A DNA stretch of 64,000 bases from Pseudomonadota bacterium (GCA_018242445.1 JAFEBW010000043.1:30339-94338), one strand, 5' to 3'. Positions 9,136-19,710 are shown, numbered from the stretch's first letter. The notes: generated by a model not told the origin, from the letters alone. Numbers and translations are program-made.

Positions 9136-9207
9136 TGTCCGCTCCAATCGGCGACAATGGCCGCTTCAACGATGATGGCTGCATCGACGGCCGTGAGGAG
9201 TGATCGC

Positions 9208-9894
9208 ATGGAACTGCAAGGCAAGCGCATCGCCGTCACCGGCGCGTTCGGCGCGCTCGGCGCCGCGGTGGTGCAGGCGCTGATCGCCGATGGCGCGCGA
9301 GTGGCGGGGATCGACCGTGCGCCTGCGCCGACGAACGACACCGGCGCGAAGAACTTCGGCGGCGTCGACCTGGCCGATGCGCAGGCCGCGAAGACCGCGA
9401 TCGATGCGGCCGCGCGCGCACTCGGCGGGCTCGACGGCCTGGTCAACATCGCCGGCACCTTCCGCTGGGAAACCCTCGTCGATGGCAGCGCGGACACCTG
9501 GGATCTGCTGTACCGGATCAACCTGCGCACCGCGGTCGCCGCCAGTCAGGCCGCGATCCCGCACCTCGTCGCATCCGGCGCCGGGCGCATCGTCAACATC
9601 GGCGCAGCGGCATCCGCCAAGGCCGGTGCCGGCATGGGCGCTTACGCGGCGTCGAAGGCCGGCGTGGCGCGCCTGACCGAGGCGCTGGCGGAAGAATTGA
9701 AGGATCGCGGCGTCACCGTCAACGCGGTGCTGCCGAGCATCATCGACACCGCCGCCAACCGCGCCGACATGCCGAAGTCCGACTTCTCGCGCTGGGTCGC
9801 ACCGGCGCAACTGGCCGGGGTGATCGCCTTCCTGCTTTCCGACGCGGCCAGCGTGGTGACCGGCGCGCTGTTGCCGGTGATGGGGCGGGTGTGA
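9208..9894 (+). CDS. Short-chain dehydrogenase/reductase (SDR)
   Basis: 228 residues from the ATG at 9208, which has a clear TGAGGAGTG ribosome-binding site 8 bases upstream. Classical SDR features: the dinucleotide-binding loop TGAFGALG (10-17), the NIAG structural motif, and the catalytic YAASK (Y-x3-K) preceded by a Ser/Ala-rich active-site strand. The C-terminus VTGALLPVMGRV is typical of SDRs built like FabG. NAD(P)H-dependent reduction or oxidation of a carbonyl/hydroxyl is expected; the substrate cannot be deduced and no pathway genes adjoin it. Confidence 0.9.
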   Translation: MELQGKRIAVTGAFGALGAAVVQALIADGARVAGIDRAPAPTNDTGAKNFGGVDLADAQAAKTAIDAAARALGGLDGLVNIAGTFRWETLVDGSADTWDLLYRINLRTAVAASQAAIPHLVASGAGRIVNIGAAASAKAGAGMGAYAASKAGVARLTEALAEELKDRGVTVNAVLPSIIDTAANRADMPKSDFSRWVAPAQLAGVIAFLLSDAASVVTGALLPVMGRV

Positions 9895-9895
9895 A

Positions 9896-10384
9896 CTACA
9901 GATCCAGTAGATAAAACACGTCGCAACCGTGATGGCCGGTGTCGCCCATCGCGGCGTCGATGCGTTGGAAGCCCACGCGCTCGTACAGACGCATCGCCGC
10001 ATCCATCCCGCGCAGGGTTTCGAGGTAGCAGCGCTGGAATCCCTGCAGGCGCGCGGCATCGAGGCAGTGTTCCATCAGTGCCGCACCGGCGCCGAGCCCG
10101 CGCAGCGCGGGCAGGAAGTACATCTTGCGCAGTTCGCACACGTCCTCGTCGCCGCCGGCTAGCGGGGCTACACCGCCGCCGCCCTGCACCACGCCATCCA
10201 CCTCGACCACGAAGTACGCGCAGCGCGGCGCGCTGTAGGCGCGGTGCATGAAATCCACTTCCGGATCGTTGATCGCGAAGCCCTCGCCGCAGGCACCGAA
10301 TTCCGGCATCACGCTGCGGATGATCGCCGCGACGACGGTATCGTCCTCGCGGTGGATCGGACGGATGTAGAAGGTTGCGTGCAT
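9896..10384 (-). CDS. GNAT family N-acetyltransferase
   Basis: 162 residues. The acetyl-CoA-binding motif A is seen as RGLGAGAALMEHCLDAA after the beta strand CELRKMYFLPALRG, and the C-terminal motif MRLYERVGFQRI is the usual GNAT ending. It stops two bases from the end of the convergent SDR gene. The substrate (amino group of a protein, small molecule or antibiotic) is not predictable from sequence. The N-terminus YIRPIHREDD is a common GNAT start. Confidence 0.88.
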   Translation of the reverse strand: MHATFYIRPIHREDDTVVAAIIRSVMPEFGACGEGFAINDPEVDFMHRAYSAPRCAYFVVEVDGVVQGGGGVAPLAGGDEDVCELRKMYFLPALRGLGAGAALMEHCLDAARLQGFQRCYLETLRGMDAAMRLYERVGFQRIDAAMGDTGHHGCDVFYLLDL

Positions 10385-10432
10385 GTCATGTGGGCCGTGG
10401 GTGATGCATTGTGGTCACGCCGCGTGCGTGCA

Positions 10433-11332
10433 TCATCCGCCCATCCGCGCGCGGGTGACGCGGCTGGCGGTGTCCTTGTGCAATTGCTGCGCCAGCCACG
10501 CGCCGGTTTCGACGAGATTGTCGAGGTCGATGCCGGTACGCACGCCCAGCCCGTGCAGCATGTACACCACATCTTCGCTCGCGACATTGCCCGTGGCGCC
10601 TTTCGCATACGGGCAGCCGCCGGTGCCGGAGACCGCCGAGTCGATCACGCTAACGCCTTCTTCAAGACAGGCGAGGATGTTCGCCAGCGCCTGCCCGTAG
10701 GTGTCGTGGAAATGCACCGCCAATGCCGCCATCGGAACCTCGCCGGCGACCGCCTTCAGCATCGCTTTCGCCTTGCCCGGCGTGCCCACGCCGATGGTGT
10801 CGCCCAGCGAGATCTCGTGGCAGCCCAGATCGTGCAGGCGCTTGGCCACGCGCACCACGTCGGCCAGCGGCACCTCGCCCTGGTACGGGCAGCCGAGCAC
10901 GGTGGAGACGTAGCCGCGCACCTTCACGCCATCTTCCTTCGCCCGTGCCAGCACCGGTTCGAAGCGGGCGATGGATTCGTCGATGGTGGCGTTGATGTTC
11001 TTGCGGTTGAACGCTTCCGAGGCCGCCGAGAACACCGCGACTTCGCTGGCACCGACCGCACGCGCGCGCGCGTAACCCTGCTCGTTGGGCACCAGCACCG
11101 GGTAACTCACGCCGGGTTTTTTCGCGATGCCGGCGAACACCTCGGCGGCGTCGGCCAGTTGCGGCACCCACTTGGGGCTGACGAAGCTGGTGGCTTCGAT
11201 GCTTTGCAATCCGGTCGCGGTGAGGCGGTCGATCAGCTCGATCTTCACGCTCGCCGGCAGCAAGGTTTTTTCGTTCTGCAAGCCGTCGCGCGCGCCGACT
11301 TCGACGATGCGGACATGGCTGGGCATGCTCAT
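10433..11332 (-). CDS. liuE: Hydroxymethylglutaryl-CoA lyase
   Basis: 299 residues. The DRE-TIM metallolyase signature VEVGARDGLQNE (10-21) provides the catalytic Arg and metal-binding Asp. The C-terminal GTGGCPYAKGATGNVASED contains the HMG-CoA lyase active-site Cys. The enzyme cleaves 3-hydroxy-3-methylglutaryl-CoA to acetyl-CoA and acetoacetate, the last step of leucine catabolism. Its ATG overlaps the stop of the upstream lipoprotein gene by four bases, and it closes the liu-type operon. Confidence 0.95.
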   Translation of the reverse strand: MSMPSHVRIVEVGARDGLQNEKTLLPASVKIELIDRLTATGLQSIEATSFVSPKWVPQLADAAEVFAGIAKKPGVSYPVLVPNEQGYARARAVGASEVAVFSAASEAFNRKNINATIDESIARFEPVLARAKEDGVKVRGYVSTVLGCPYQGEVPLADVVRVAKRLHDLGCHEISLGDTIGVGTPGKAKAMLKAVAGEVPMAALAVHFHDTYGQALANILACLEEGVSVIDSAVSGTGGCPYAKGATGNVASEDVVYMLHGLGVRTGIDLDNLVETGAWLAQQLHKDTASRVTRARMGG

Positions 11333-12105
11333 GGCGCTGCCTCCGCTGTGCTTTCCGCAGGCGCGGCGCGGAACTGGTAGGTGGGCGTGACCGAGAACAC
11401 GATGGTGGCACGGAACTGCTCGGGCGTGAGCGCACCGTCGATGCGCACCGAGGTTCTGGCGATGCTCCGATGATCGTCGATCCCGTAAACGTGGCGGGTG
11501 ATCGTGGCCGCGACGGGCGCACCCAGCAGGCGGCGCGCGGTGGCGTCGGCATCGACCTCGAAGAAGCGCAAGCCCTTGGCATCCACGCGGTAGCGCAACA
11601 GCAGGTAATCCTTCGTGCGCGCTTCGTCGGGCTTGCTGGGGATGGATGCCGATGGCGCGGTTGATGCAGCCGTCGGTGCCGATGACGACGCGTTTGCCGT
11701 TACGGCGGGTGACGATGTGGGCGAGGCGGCATTCGGTGTGGCGGACGCTGCGGCGCTAGCCGCTTGCGCGCCCGTCGCCTCCGGCGGCAAGTCGGCGGTG
11801 TCGATCCACGCGTAGTCGTTGCCGGCGTCGTGACCCACATGCAGGGCCAGCGGGCCGACGAGGTGCATGCCGTCCTCGTCGCGTCCGGTGAGGACGACGC
11901 GGCAGGACGAATCGATGCGGATGTCCATCGTGCCGTCGCCATCGCGCGGCTGCGTAGCCTGCAACCAATGCCCGACAAGCCGAGCATCGCAGGCCGCTTC
12001 GGCCAGCGGCGGTTGCGCGAAGGTGGAGATGTCGCAACCGCCGAGCGTTGCGACGAGAGCCAGCGCGATGGCGCCAGCGAGGATCGGAATGACAGGACGC
12101 GGCAC
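11329..12105 (-). CDS. Putative lipoprotein embedded in the leucine-degradation operon
   Basis: 258 residues. The N-terminal signal peptide ends in a lipobox (LGGC, Cys at residue 24), predicting a lipid-anchored envelope protein. A first conserved-looking part (residues 38-110) contains LVGHWLQATQPRDGDG and CRVVLTGRDEDG. A Thr/Ala/Ser/Pro-rich linker (about 114-160) joins a second part with YLLLRYRVDAKGLRFFEVD and a beta-rich end. No family is recognised. It starts 3 bp after the carboxylase gene and overlaps the lyase start by four bases, so it is certainly co-transcribed. A role in short-chain acid metabolism is not implied by sequence. Confidence 0.75.
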   Translation of the reverse strand: MPRPVIPILAGAIALALVATLGGCDISTFAQPPLAEAACDARLVGHWLQATQPRDGDGTMDIRIDSSCRVVLTGRDEDGMHLVGPLALHVGHDAGNDYAWIDTADLPPEATGAQAASAAASATPNAASPTSSPAVTANASSSAPTAASTAPSASIPSKPDEARTKDYLLLRYRVDAKGLRFFEVDADATARRLLGAPVAATITRHVYGIDDHRSIARTSVRIDGALTPEQFRATIVFSVTPTYQFRAAPAESTAEAAP

Positions 12106-12108
12106 GGT

Positions 12109-14106
<1,998 letters not shown>

Positions 14107-14113
14107 GCCGTCC

Positions 14114-14935
14114 TCAGATGTCCGGGAGGGAAGGCGCTGCGGCGCGCTGGATCCAGCCGGGCTTGCGCTTGTCGAGGAACGCGCTCAGTCCATCCTGCCC
14201 CTCGGGCGACACGCGCAGGCGGGCGATCAGGTCGGCGTTGGCGGCATCCACCACGGCGGCATCACCCGGGACGGCCATCCGCCGTGCCAGCAGCTTGGCT
14301 TCCTTCACGGCGACGGGGCCGTTCTTCAGCAGCAGGTCGCACTGGTGCTGCACGTGGGTATCCAGCGCTTGCGGGCTGGATACCTCGTGGATCAGGCCGA
14401 TGCGGCAGGCTTCGCCGGCCTTGAACGTTTCGGCGGTCTGGAACCAGCGCCGCGCCTGGCGCACGCCGATGGCCGCGATCACGTAGGGCGAGATCACCGC
14501 CGGGACGAGGCCGAGCTTGACCTCGCTCAGGCCGAAGATCGCCGTCTCCGAGGCGATGGCGATGTCGCAGCAGGCCACCAGCCCCACGCCGCCGCCGAAA
14601 GCCGCGCCGTTGACGCGGGCGATGGTGGGTTTCGAGAGCCCGTCGAGGATGCGCATCAGCCGTGCGAGACGCAGCGCATCGGCGCGATTTTCCTCGGCGC
14701 TGGCCTGCGCCATGCGCCGCATCCAGTTCAAGTCCGCGCCGGCCGAGAAGCTGTGGCCGCTGCCGGTGAGCACGACCACGCGCGCGTCGGCATCGGCGTC
14801 GATGCTTTCCAGCGTCGCGGTCAGCTCGGCGATGAGGGTGTCGTCGAAGGCGTTGTGCACGTCGGGTCGTGCGAGCGCGATGCGGACGACGCCGGACTCG
14901 CGTTCCACGCCGAGCGTGGTCGGGGCAGGGGGCAT
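14114..14935 (-). CDS. liuC: Enoyl-CoA hydratase, probable methylglutaconyl-CoA hydratase
   Basis: 273 residues from the ATG at 14935 (a start at 14962 would add nine). It is a crotonase-fold protein: oxyanion-hole segment HSFSAGADLNWM, the second oxyanion-hole region NGAAFGGGVGLVACCDIAIA, and the LSEVKLGLVPAVISPYV stretch with the acidic catalytic residue. Hydration of 3-methylglutaconyl-CoA to HMG-CoA is inferred from its position upstream of the carboxylase and HMG-CoA lyase genes. It is the first gene of the operon; no isovaleryl-CoA dehydrogenase or liuR-type regulator is adjacent. Confidence 0.88.
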   Translation of the reverse strand: MPPAPTTLGVERESGVVRIALARPDVHNAFDDTLIAELTATLESIDADADARVVVLTGSGHSFSAGADLNWMRRMAQASAEENRADALRLARLMRILDGLSKPTIARVNGAAFGGGVGLVACCDIAIASETAIFGLSEVKLGLVPAVISPYVIAAIGVRQARRWFQTAETFKAGEACRIGLIHEVSSPQALDTHVQHQCDLLLKNGPVAVKEAKLLARRMAVPGDAAVVDAANADLIARLRVSPEGQDGLSAFLDKRKPGWIQRAAAPSLPDI

Positions 14936-15050
14936 GAAGGTCACCGTGGATGGATCGCCCATCGTAACCGTGAACGCGGGCAACGTCGCGCGGCATGGAC
15001 GGACGATGGTCATTCGATCGGCGAACGAAGCCGAGCAGAGTGCTTGCAAA

Positions 15051-15069
15051 TTGAATGCGAAGCATTATC
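15051..15069 (+). promoter_or_regulatory. Fur-box-like operator upstream of the ftr1-feo iron cluster
   Basis: TTGAATGCGAAGCATTATC matches 13 of 19 positions of the consensus GATAATGATAATCATTATC by hand count. It lies 62 bases before the FTR1 start in the divergent liuC/ftr1 intergenic region, the right place for iron-dependent repression. It is a sequence match only. Confidence 0.5.
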
Positions 15070-15130
15070 ATTTACTGGAACGGCGGCCTCGCCCGTCCGT
15101 CTGCAATCACTTTCACGCAAGGATCGTTCC

Positions 15131-15973
15131 ATGTTCGCAAGCCTGCTGCTGGTGTTCCGCGAGGTGCTGGAGGCCGCGCTCGTGGTCGGCATCGTCGCGG
15201 CGGCGACGCGCGGGGTTGCCACACGGGGGCGCTGGATCGGCGGCGGCATCGCGCTGGGCGTGGCCGGCGCAACGGTGTTGGCGCTGTGCGCCGGGCGGCT
15301 GGCCGATGCGCTGAGCGGGTCGGGGCAGGAATGGTTCAACGCCGGCGTGCTGCTGACCGCGGTGGCGATGCTCGGCTGGCATGTGATCTGGATGTCGCGA
15401 CACGGGCGCGAGCTGGCGGCGCAGATGCAGGCGGTCGGCCGCGAGGTCACCTCCGGCGCGCGGCCGATGACCGCGTTGATGACCGTGGTCGCCATCGCCG
15501 TGCTGCGCGAAGGCTCGGAGATCGTGCTGTTCGGCTACGGCTTGTTCGCCAGCGGATCGTCGGGCGCGGCGCTGCTGGTCGGCGGCGCGCTGGGCCTGCT
15601 CGCCGGCGTCGGCCTCGGCGTGGGCATCTACCGCGGCTTGCTGAAGATTCCCGTCAAATACTTCTTCAACGCGACCAACGGCCTGCTGGTGCTGCTGGCC
15701 GCCGGCATGGCCGGCAACGCGGCCGGCTTCCTGATCCAGGCCAATGCCTTGCAGCGCTGGAGCACGCCACTGTGGAGCACCGACTGGCTGCTGCGCGACG
15801 ACTCCACGGTCGGCCGCGCCCTGCATGTGCTGACCGGCTACACATCGCAGCCGACCGGCATGCAGTTGCTGTTCTACGCCGTCACCCTCGTCGTGCTGGT
15901 GGCCGCGATGCGGCTGGTGGCGCGGACTGCGCCGTCGCCGCACGCAGGCAAGGTTGCGTCGGCACCGGCCTGA
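15131..15973 (+). CDS. FTR1 family iron permease
   Basis: 280 residues with about seven membrane segments. The two iron-translocation motifs of the FTR1/EfeU family are present: R10-E-V-L-E14 in TM1 and R126-E-G-S-E130 in TM4. The family imports ferric iron, often with a partner that oxidises or delivers iron. The next gene encodes a periplasmic cupredoxin, which supplies that partner here. Start ATG 15131. It heads a plus-strand run of six iron-related genes with a Fur-like box in front. Confidence 0.92.
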   Translation: MFASLLLVFREVLEAALVVGIVAAATRGVATRGRWIGGGIALGVAGATVLALCAGRLADALSGSGQEWFNAGVLLTAVAMLGWHVIWMSRHGRELAAQMQAVGREVTSGARPMTALMTVVAIAVLREGSEIVLFGYGLFASGSSGAALLVGGALGLLAGVGLGVGIYRGLLKIPVKYFFNATNGLLVLLAAGMAGNAAGFLIQANALQRWSTPLWSTDWLLRDDSTVGRALHVLTGYTSQPTGMQLLFYAVTLVVLVAAMRLVARTAPSPHAGKVASAPA

Positions 15974-16006
15974 GCCATTCCATCCCATCCCATCCTCGGA
16001 AACGCC

Positions 16007-16348
16007 ATGTCGCACCCGCAAATCCGCACCCCGCTCGTCGCCCTCCTGATCGCCCTCCTGCCCGGGGCCGCCCTCGCCGCCGACCTGCCGGAGTTCACCC
16101 TGACCCTGCAGAATCACCGCTACGTCCCCGCCGAGCTGACCATCCCGGCGAACACCAAGGTGAAGCTGATCGTGGTCAACAAGGATCCGACCGCCGAGGA
16201 GTTCGAGAGCCACGAACTCAATCGCGAAAAAGTCGTCGCCGGCGGCGCGTCCATCAACGTGTACGTCGGGCCTTTGAAGCCCGGCCGCTATCCGTTCTTC
16301 GGCGATTTCAACCAGGCCACCGCGCAAGGCGTGCTGATCGCGCGCTAG
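16007..16348 (+). CDS. Periplasmic cupredoxin-domain protein (EfeO-cup-like)
   Basis: 113 residues. A Sec signal peptide (hydrophobic 8-24, ending ALA before ADLPEF) leads into one small cupredoxin beta-sandwich: FTLTLQNHRYVPAELTIPAN and SINVYVGPLKPGRYPFFGDF. The usual type-1 copper Cys-x(n)-His-x(n)-Met loop near the C-terminus is missing, and only H41-like and SHEL histidines remain, as in EfeO-type cupredoxin domains that bind iron/copper differently. It sits 33 bp after the FTR1 gene. A role in presenting iron to the permease is inferred from the pairing. Confidence 0.85.
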   Translation: MSHPQIRTPLVALLIALLPGAALAADLPEFTLTLQNHRYVPAELTIPANTKVKLIVVNKDPTAEEFESHELNREKVVAGGASINVYVGPLKPGRYPFFGDFNQATAQGVLIAR

Positions 16349-16425
16349 CTGCTTCCAACCGTTCGTTCCAAGCCATCACGGGCCTCGACCGGGGCCTGAA
16401 GCCCTCCCATTGCCAAGGAAAACCC

Positions 16426-17175
16426 ATGTCGAATCCATCCCTGCGCCTGAGCCTGTTGTTCGCCACCCTGACTGCTGCCGGGCTCGCCGTTTGCGGGCAG
16501 GCCCGCGCCGGCGCGGCCGAGGTCGTCTATCAGCCGGTCGTCGAAAACGGCGAACTGGAATTCGAGTACCGCGGCGGCTGGCGTCAATACGCCGGCGGCC
16601 GCGAGGAGCACGGCAGCATCTTCGAGGTCGGCTACGGCATGAACGATCACTGGCTCAGCGAGATCGAGCTGGAACAGTCTTTCGAGAACGGCGGGCCGAA
16701 CCGGCTGGAATCGCTGGAATGGGAAAACGTCTTCGCCCTCACCGAACGCGGCAAATACTGGATGGACTTCGGCATTTTCGCCGCCTACGAGCACACCTTC
16801 GACCCCGACGACCCGGACACGATCACCATCGGCCCGATGTTCATGAAGGACATCGGCCCGGTCACCGCCAACGTGAACCTGCTGTTCAAGCGCGAGGTGG
16901 GCCGCGGCGCGTCGCACGACACCGGCCTGGGCTATGCGTGGCAGGTGCGCTGGCACGGGCGGCCGTCGCTGGAATTCGGCGTGCAGGGGCTGGGAGACCT
17001 GGGCACCTTCGGTCATCTCGGGCGCGACTCCAGCCAGATCGCGGGGCCTGCGCTGTTCGGCGAGCGCCACATCGGCCGCAGCACGATCAAGTGGAATGCG
17101 GCGGTGCTGGCGGGGCTGGATCGAGCCGCGCCCAACGTGACCGTGCGCACGCAGATCGAGCTGGAGATGCACTGA
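16426..17175 (+). CDS. Putative outer-membrane/periplasmic beta protein of the iron cluster
   Basis: 249 residues with a signal peptide (hydrophobic 7-22, ending ARA before GAAEVVY). The mature part alternates hydrophobic and polar residues in amphipathic strands (ELEFEYRGGWRQYAGG, GYAWQVRWHGRPSLEFG, TVRTQIELEMH) without cysteines, as in small outer-membrane barrels. No named family is recognised. AAGGAAAA precedes the ATG by 4 bases. It lies 77 bp after the cupredoxin gene and before feoA, suggesting a role in iron passage across the envelope, which is inference. Confidence 0.7.
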   Translation: MSNPSLRLSLLFATLTAAGLAVCGQARAGAAEVVYQPVVENGELEFEYRGGWRQYAGGREEHGSIFEVGYGMNDHWLSEIELEQSFENGGPNRLESLEWENVFALTERGKYWMDFGIFAAYEHTFDPDDPDTITIGPMFMKDIGPVTANVNLLFKREVGRGASHDTGLGYAWQVRWHGRPSLEFGVQGLGDLGTFGHLGRDSSQIAGPALFGERHIGRSTIKWNAAVLAGLDRAAPNVTVRTQIELEMH

Positions 17176-17322
17176 GCAGGGCGTTGAGGCTGCGCCAGTC
17201 GGGGTTGCTTCCCGGCAGCATCGATCCACGGCAAGGCCAGCACCCGCGCATCGCGCAGCGGGTGTGCCGACGCGCCGATCCTTGCCAGCCCGACAGGTCG
17301 GCACGAACCGGTGCGGCTGTGG

Positions 17323-17341
17323 CACAATGCAAACAGTTATC
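17323..17341 (+). promoter_or_regulatory. Second Fur-box-like sequence, upstream of feoA
   Basis: CACAATGCAAACAGTTATC matches 12 of 19 positions of the Fur consensus and ends 16 bases before the feoA ATG. It suggests that feoAB can be transcribed separately from ftr1 under the same control. A binding assay has not been seen. Confidence 0.4.
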
Positions 17342-17357
17342 GTTGGGATTGCGATCC

Positions 17358-17606
17358 ATGTATCTGGCTGGTGTCGCCATGGGGTCGGAAGCCGTGGTCG
17401 AGCAGGTGGAGGATGCGCATCCGGACGACCTCGTCGCGCGGCGCCTGCGCGATCTGGGCTTCGTGCCGGGTGAAATCGTGCGCCTGGTCGCCCGCGGGCC
17501 GCTGGGTGGCGACCCGCTGCTGTTCCAGATCGGCTGCACGCGCTTCGCCCTGCGCCGCGCCGAAGCCGCGCGTGTGCGGGTGCTGCCCGCGCCGGAGGCC
17601 GCGTGA
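17358..17606 (+). CDS. feoA: Ferrous iron transport protein A
   Basis: 82 residues from the ATG at 17358. It is a small SH3-like FeoA domain: RRLRDLGFVPGEIVRLVARGPLGGDPLLFQIGCTRFALRRAEAARV is represented at residues 28-74, with the LGFVPGE turn typical of FeoA. The protein acts on the cytoplasmic side to regulate FeoB. The last codons overlap the GTG start of feoB (GTGA), showing translational coupling. Confidence 0.92.
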   Translation: MYLAGVAMGSEAVVEQVEDAHPDDLVARRLRDLGFVPGEIVRLVARGPLGGDPLLFQIGCTRFALRRAEAARVRVLPAPEAA

Positions 17607-19441
17607 GCGCCGACGTCCTGCGCATCGCCCTGGTGGGCAACCCCAATAGCGGCAAGACCGCGCTGTTCAACCAGCTCACCGGCGGGCGGCAGAAGGTGGC
17701 CAACTACGCCGGCGTCACCGTCGAGCGCAAGGAAGGCCGCTACGTCGCGCCGTCCGGCCGGCTCGTGCAGGTGCTCGACCTGCCCGGCGTGTACAGCTTC
17801 GACGTGGTCAGCCCGGACGAGCGCATCGCCCGCGACGTGCTGGAGGGCAACTATCCGGGCGAGGCGGTGCCCGACCTCGTGGTGTGCGTGGCCGACGCCA
17901 CCAACCTGCGCCTGCACCTGCGCTTCGTGCTGGAAGTGCGGCGCTTGGGGCGGCCGGTGGTGCTGGCGCTGAACATGATGGATGCCGCGCGGCGGCGCGG
18001 CATCGCCATCGACGTGGCCGAACTGCAGCGCCGGCTCGGCGTGCCGGTGGTGGAAACGGTGGCGGTGCGCCGCGACGGCGTGCGCGCGCTGGTCGAGCAC
18101 GTGGATCGCGACGGCTGCACGCTGGATGCGGCGGCCACTGATACGCATGAGTCCGCCGACCTGCATGCGCAGGTGCGCGAGTTGATGAATGCCTGCGTGC
18201 TGATGCCACGGCAGACCGCGGCGCTGGACGATGCGCTGGATCGCTGGGCGCTGCACCCGGTGTTCGGATTGGCCATCCTCGGCGTGGTGATGTTCCTCGT
18301 GTTCCAGGCGGTGTACTTCATCGGCAAGCCGATGACCGACGCCATCGGCGATGGCTTCGACTGGCTGGGCGCGCATGCGGCGACGTGGATGCCGGCCGGC
18401 CCGCTGCAAAGCCTGCTGACCGACGGCGTGTTCGGCGGGCTGGGTACGGTGCTCGGCTTCCTGCCGGAAATCCTCGTGCTGTTCTTCTTCATTCTCACGT
18501 TGGAGGAATCCGGCTACCTGCCGCGCGCGGCCTTCCTGCTGGATCGCTGGATGGTGGCGGTGGGCCTGACCGGGCGCTCGTTCATCCCGCTGCTGTCGAG
18601 CTTTGCCTGCGCGATCCCGGGCATCATGGGCACGCGCACCATCACCGACCCGCGCGACCGGCTCGCCACCATCCTCGTCGCGCCGCTGATGACCTGCTCG
18701 GCGCGGCTGCCGGTGTACGCGCTGCTGATCGGCGCCTTCATCCCCTCGCGCAGCGTGCTGGGCGCGTTCAACCTGCAAGGGCTGGTGCTGTTCGCGCTGT
18801 ACGCCATCGGCATCCTCGGCGCGCTGGTGGTGGCGTGGGTGATGAAGCGCATCCGCGGCGATGCCGGCGACCATGCGCTGCTGATGGAACTGCCCTCGTA
18901 CCGCCTGCCGCGTGCGCGCGACGTGGCGATCGGCCTGTGGGAGCGCGGCATGATCTTCCTCAAGCGCCTGACCGGGGTGATCCTCGCGCTCACCGTGCTG
19001 ATGTGGTTCATCTCCACCTTCCCCGGCCCGCCGCCGGGCGCGACCGAGCCGGCCATCGAGTACTCCATCGCCGGCCACCTCGGCCGCTGGCTGGTGCCCG
19101 TGTTCGCGCCGATCGGTTTCAACTGGCAGATCAGCCTCGCCCTGATCCCGGCCTTCGCCGCGCGCGAAACCGCGGTGGCCGCGCTGGCGACCGTGTACGC
19201 GGTCGCTGCCGGCGTGGATGCGAGCGGGCTGGATCACGCGCTGGCGGCGAACATCTCGCTGGCCAGCGCGCTGTCGCTGCTGGTGTGGTTCGCCTTCGCC
19301 CCGCAATGCATGTCCACGCTGGCGGTGATCCGCCGCGAGACGGCTTCATGGCGCAACGTCGCCATCTCGTTCGGCTACATGTTCGTGATGGCGTATGCCG
19401 CTTCCCTGCTCACCTTCCAGATCGCCAAGGCATTGTCATGA
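17603..19441 (+). CDS. feoB: Ferrous iron transporter FeoB
   Basis: 612 residues from the GTG at 17603. The N-terminal G domain shows GNPNSGKT (12-19), the switch-I region NYAGVTVERK, DLPGVYS (G3) and NMMD (G4). The membrane part has the Gate segments, including SFACAIPGIMG and the second AFAARETAV with conserved residues, about eight helices in all. FeoB imports Fe2+ across the inner membrane using GTP/ATP hydrolysis. It is shorter than the 773-residue E. coli protein, as in many other FeoBs. It overlaps both neighbours by four bases. Confidence 0.96.
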   Translation: MSADVLRIALVGNPNSGKTALFNQLTGGRQKVANYAGVTVERKEGRYVAPSGRLVQVLDLPGVYSFDVVSPDERIARDVLEGNYPGEAVPDLVVCVADATNLRLHLRFVLEVRRLGRPVVLALNMMDAARRRGIAIDVAELQRRLGVPVVETVAVRRDGVRALVEHVDRDGCTLDAAATDTHESADLHAQVRELMNACVLMPRQTAALDDALDRWALHPVFGLAILGVVMFLVFQAVYFIGKPMTDAIGDGFDWLGAHAATWMPAGPLQSLLTDGVFGGLGTVLGFLPEILVLFFFILTLEESGYLPRAAFLLDRWMVAVGLTGRSFIPLLSSFACAIPGIMGTRTITDPRDRLATILVAPLMTCSARLPVYALLIGAFIPSRSVLGAFNLQGLVLFALYAIGILGALVVAWVMKRIRGDAGDHALLMELPSYRLPRARDVAIGLWERGMIFLKRLTGVILALTVLMWFISTFPGPPPGATEPAIEYSIAGHLGRWLVPVFAPIGFNWQISLALIPAFAARETAVAALATVYAVAAGVDASGLDHALAANISLASALSLLVWFAFAPQCMSTLAVIRRETASWRNVAISFGYMFVMAYAASLLTFQIAKALS

Positions 19442-19710
19442 GCCACGGTTTGCTGATGCAGTACCTCATCCTCGGCGTGATCCTCGTCGCCTGCGTGCTG
19501 GTGGTGATCGCCAAGCTCGCGCCGCAGACGGTGAATCGCTGGCGCGCCGCCGCTTCGATCCACGTCTCGCGCAAGCACGGCTCGAAAGCCGCGCAAGTGC
19601 TGGCGCAACGCCTGCAACCACGGCAGGCCACCGGCAACTGCGCCGATGGCTGCTCCACCTGCGGGGCCTGCGGGCCGAAGAAGCCGATGGCGATGGCGCA
19701 GCGCAAGTGA
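19438..19710 (+). CDS. Small Cys-rich membrane protein downstream of feoB
   Basis: 90 residues. One N-terminal membrane segment (residues 7-26) is followed by a basic linker and a C-terminal cysteine cluster, C68-x3-C72-x2-C75-x2-C78 (CADGCSTCGAC). The spacing suggests metal or Fe-S binding. It overlaps the feoB stop by ATGA. A DUF6587-like / FeoC-replacing accessory protein is the likely type, from memory, but E. coli FeoC is a winged-helix protein and is not related. The cytoplasmic or periplasmic side of the cluster is not known. Confidence 0.75.
   Translation: MSHGLLMQYLILGVILVACVLVVIAKLAPQTVNRWRAAASIHVSRKHGSKAAQVLAQRLQPRQATGNCADGCSTCGACGPKKPMAMAQRK

Noticed and set aside
6650..9184. An 844-codon minus-strand frame over pnp, and similar frames over other genes.
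   Set aside because: They are compositional shadows with no homologous features. The plus-strand pnp has all family motifs.
16007..16348. Nitrosocyanin/plastocyanin-type blue copper protein next to ftr1.
   Set aside because: The Cys ligand and Met-containing loop needed for a type-1 copper site are absent.
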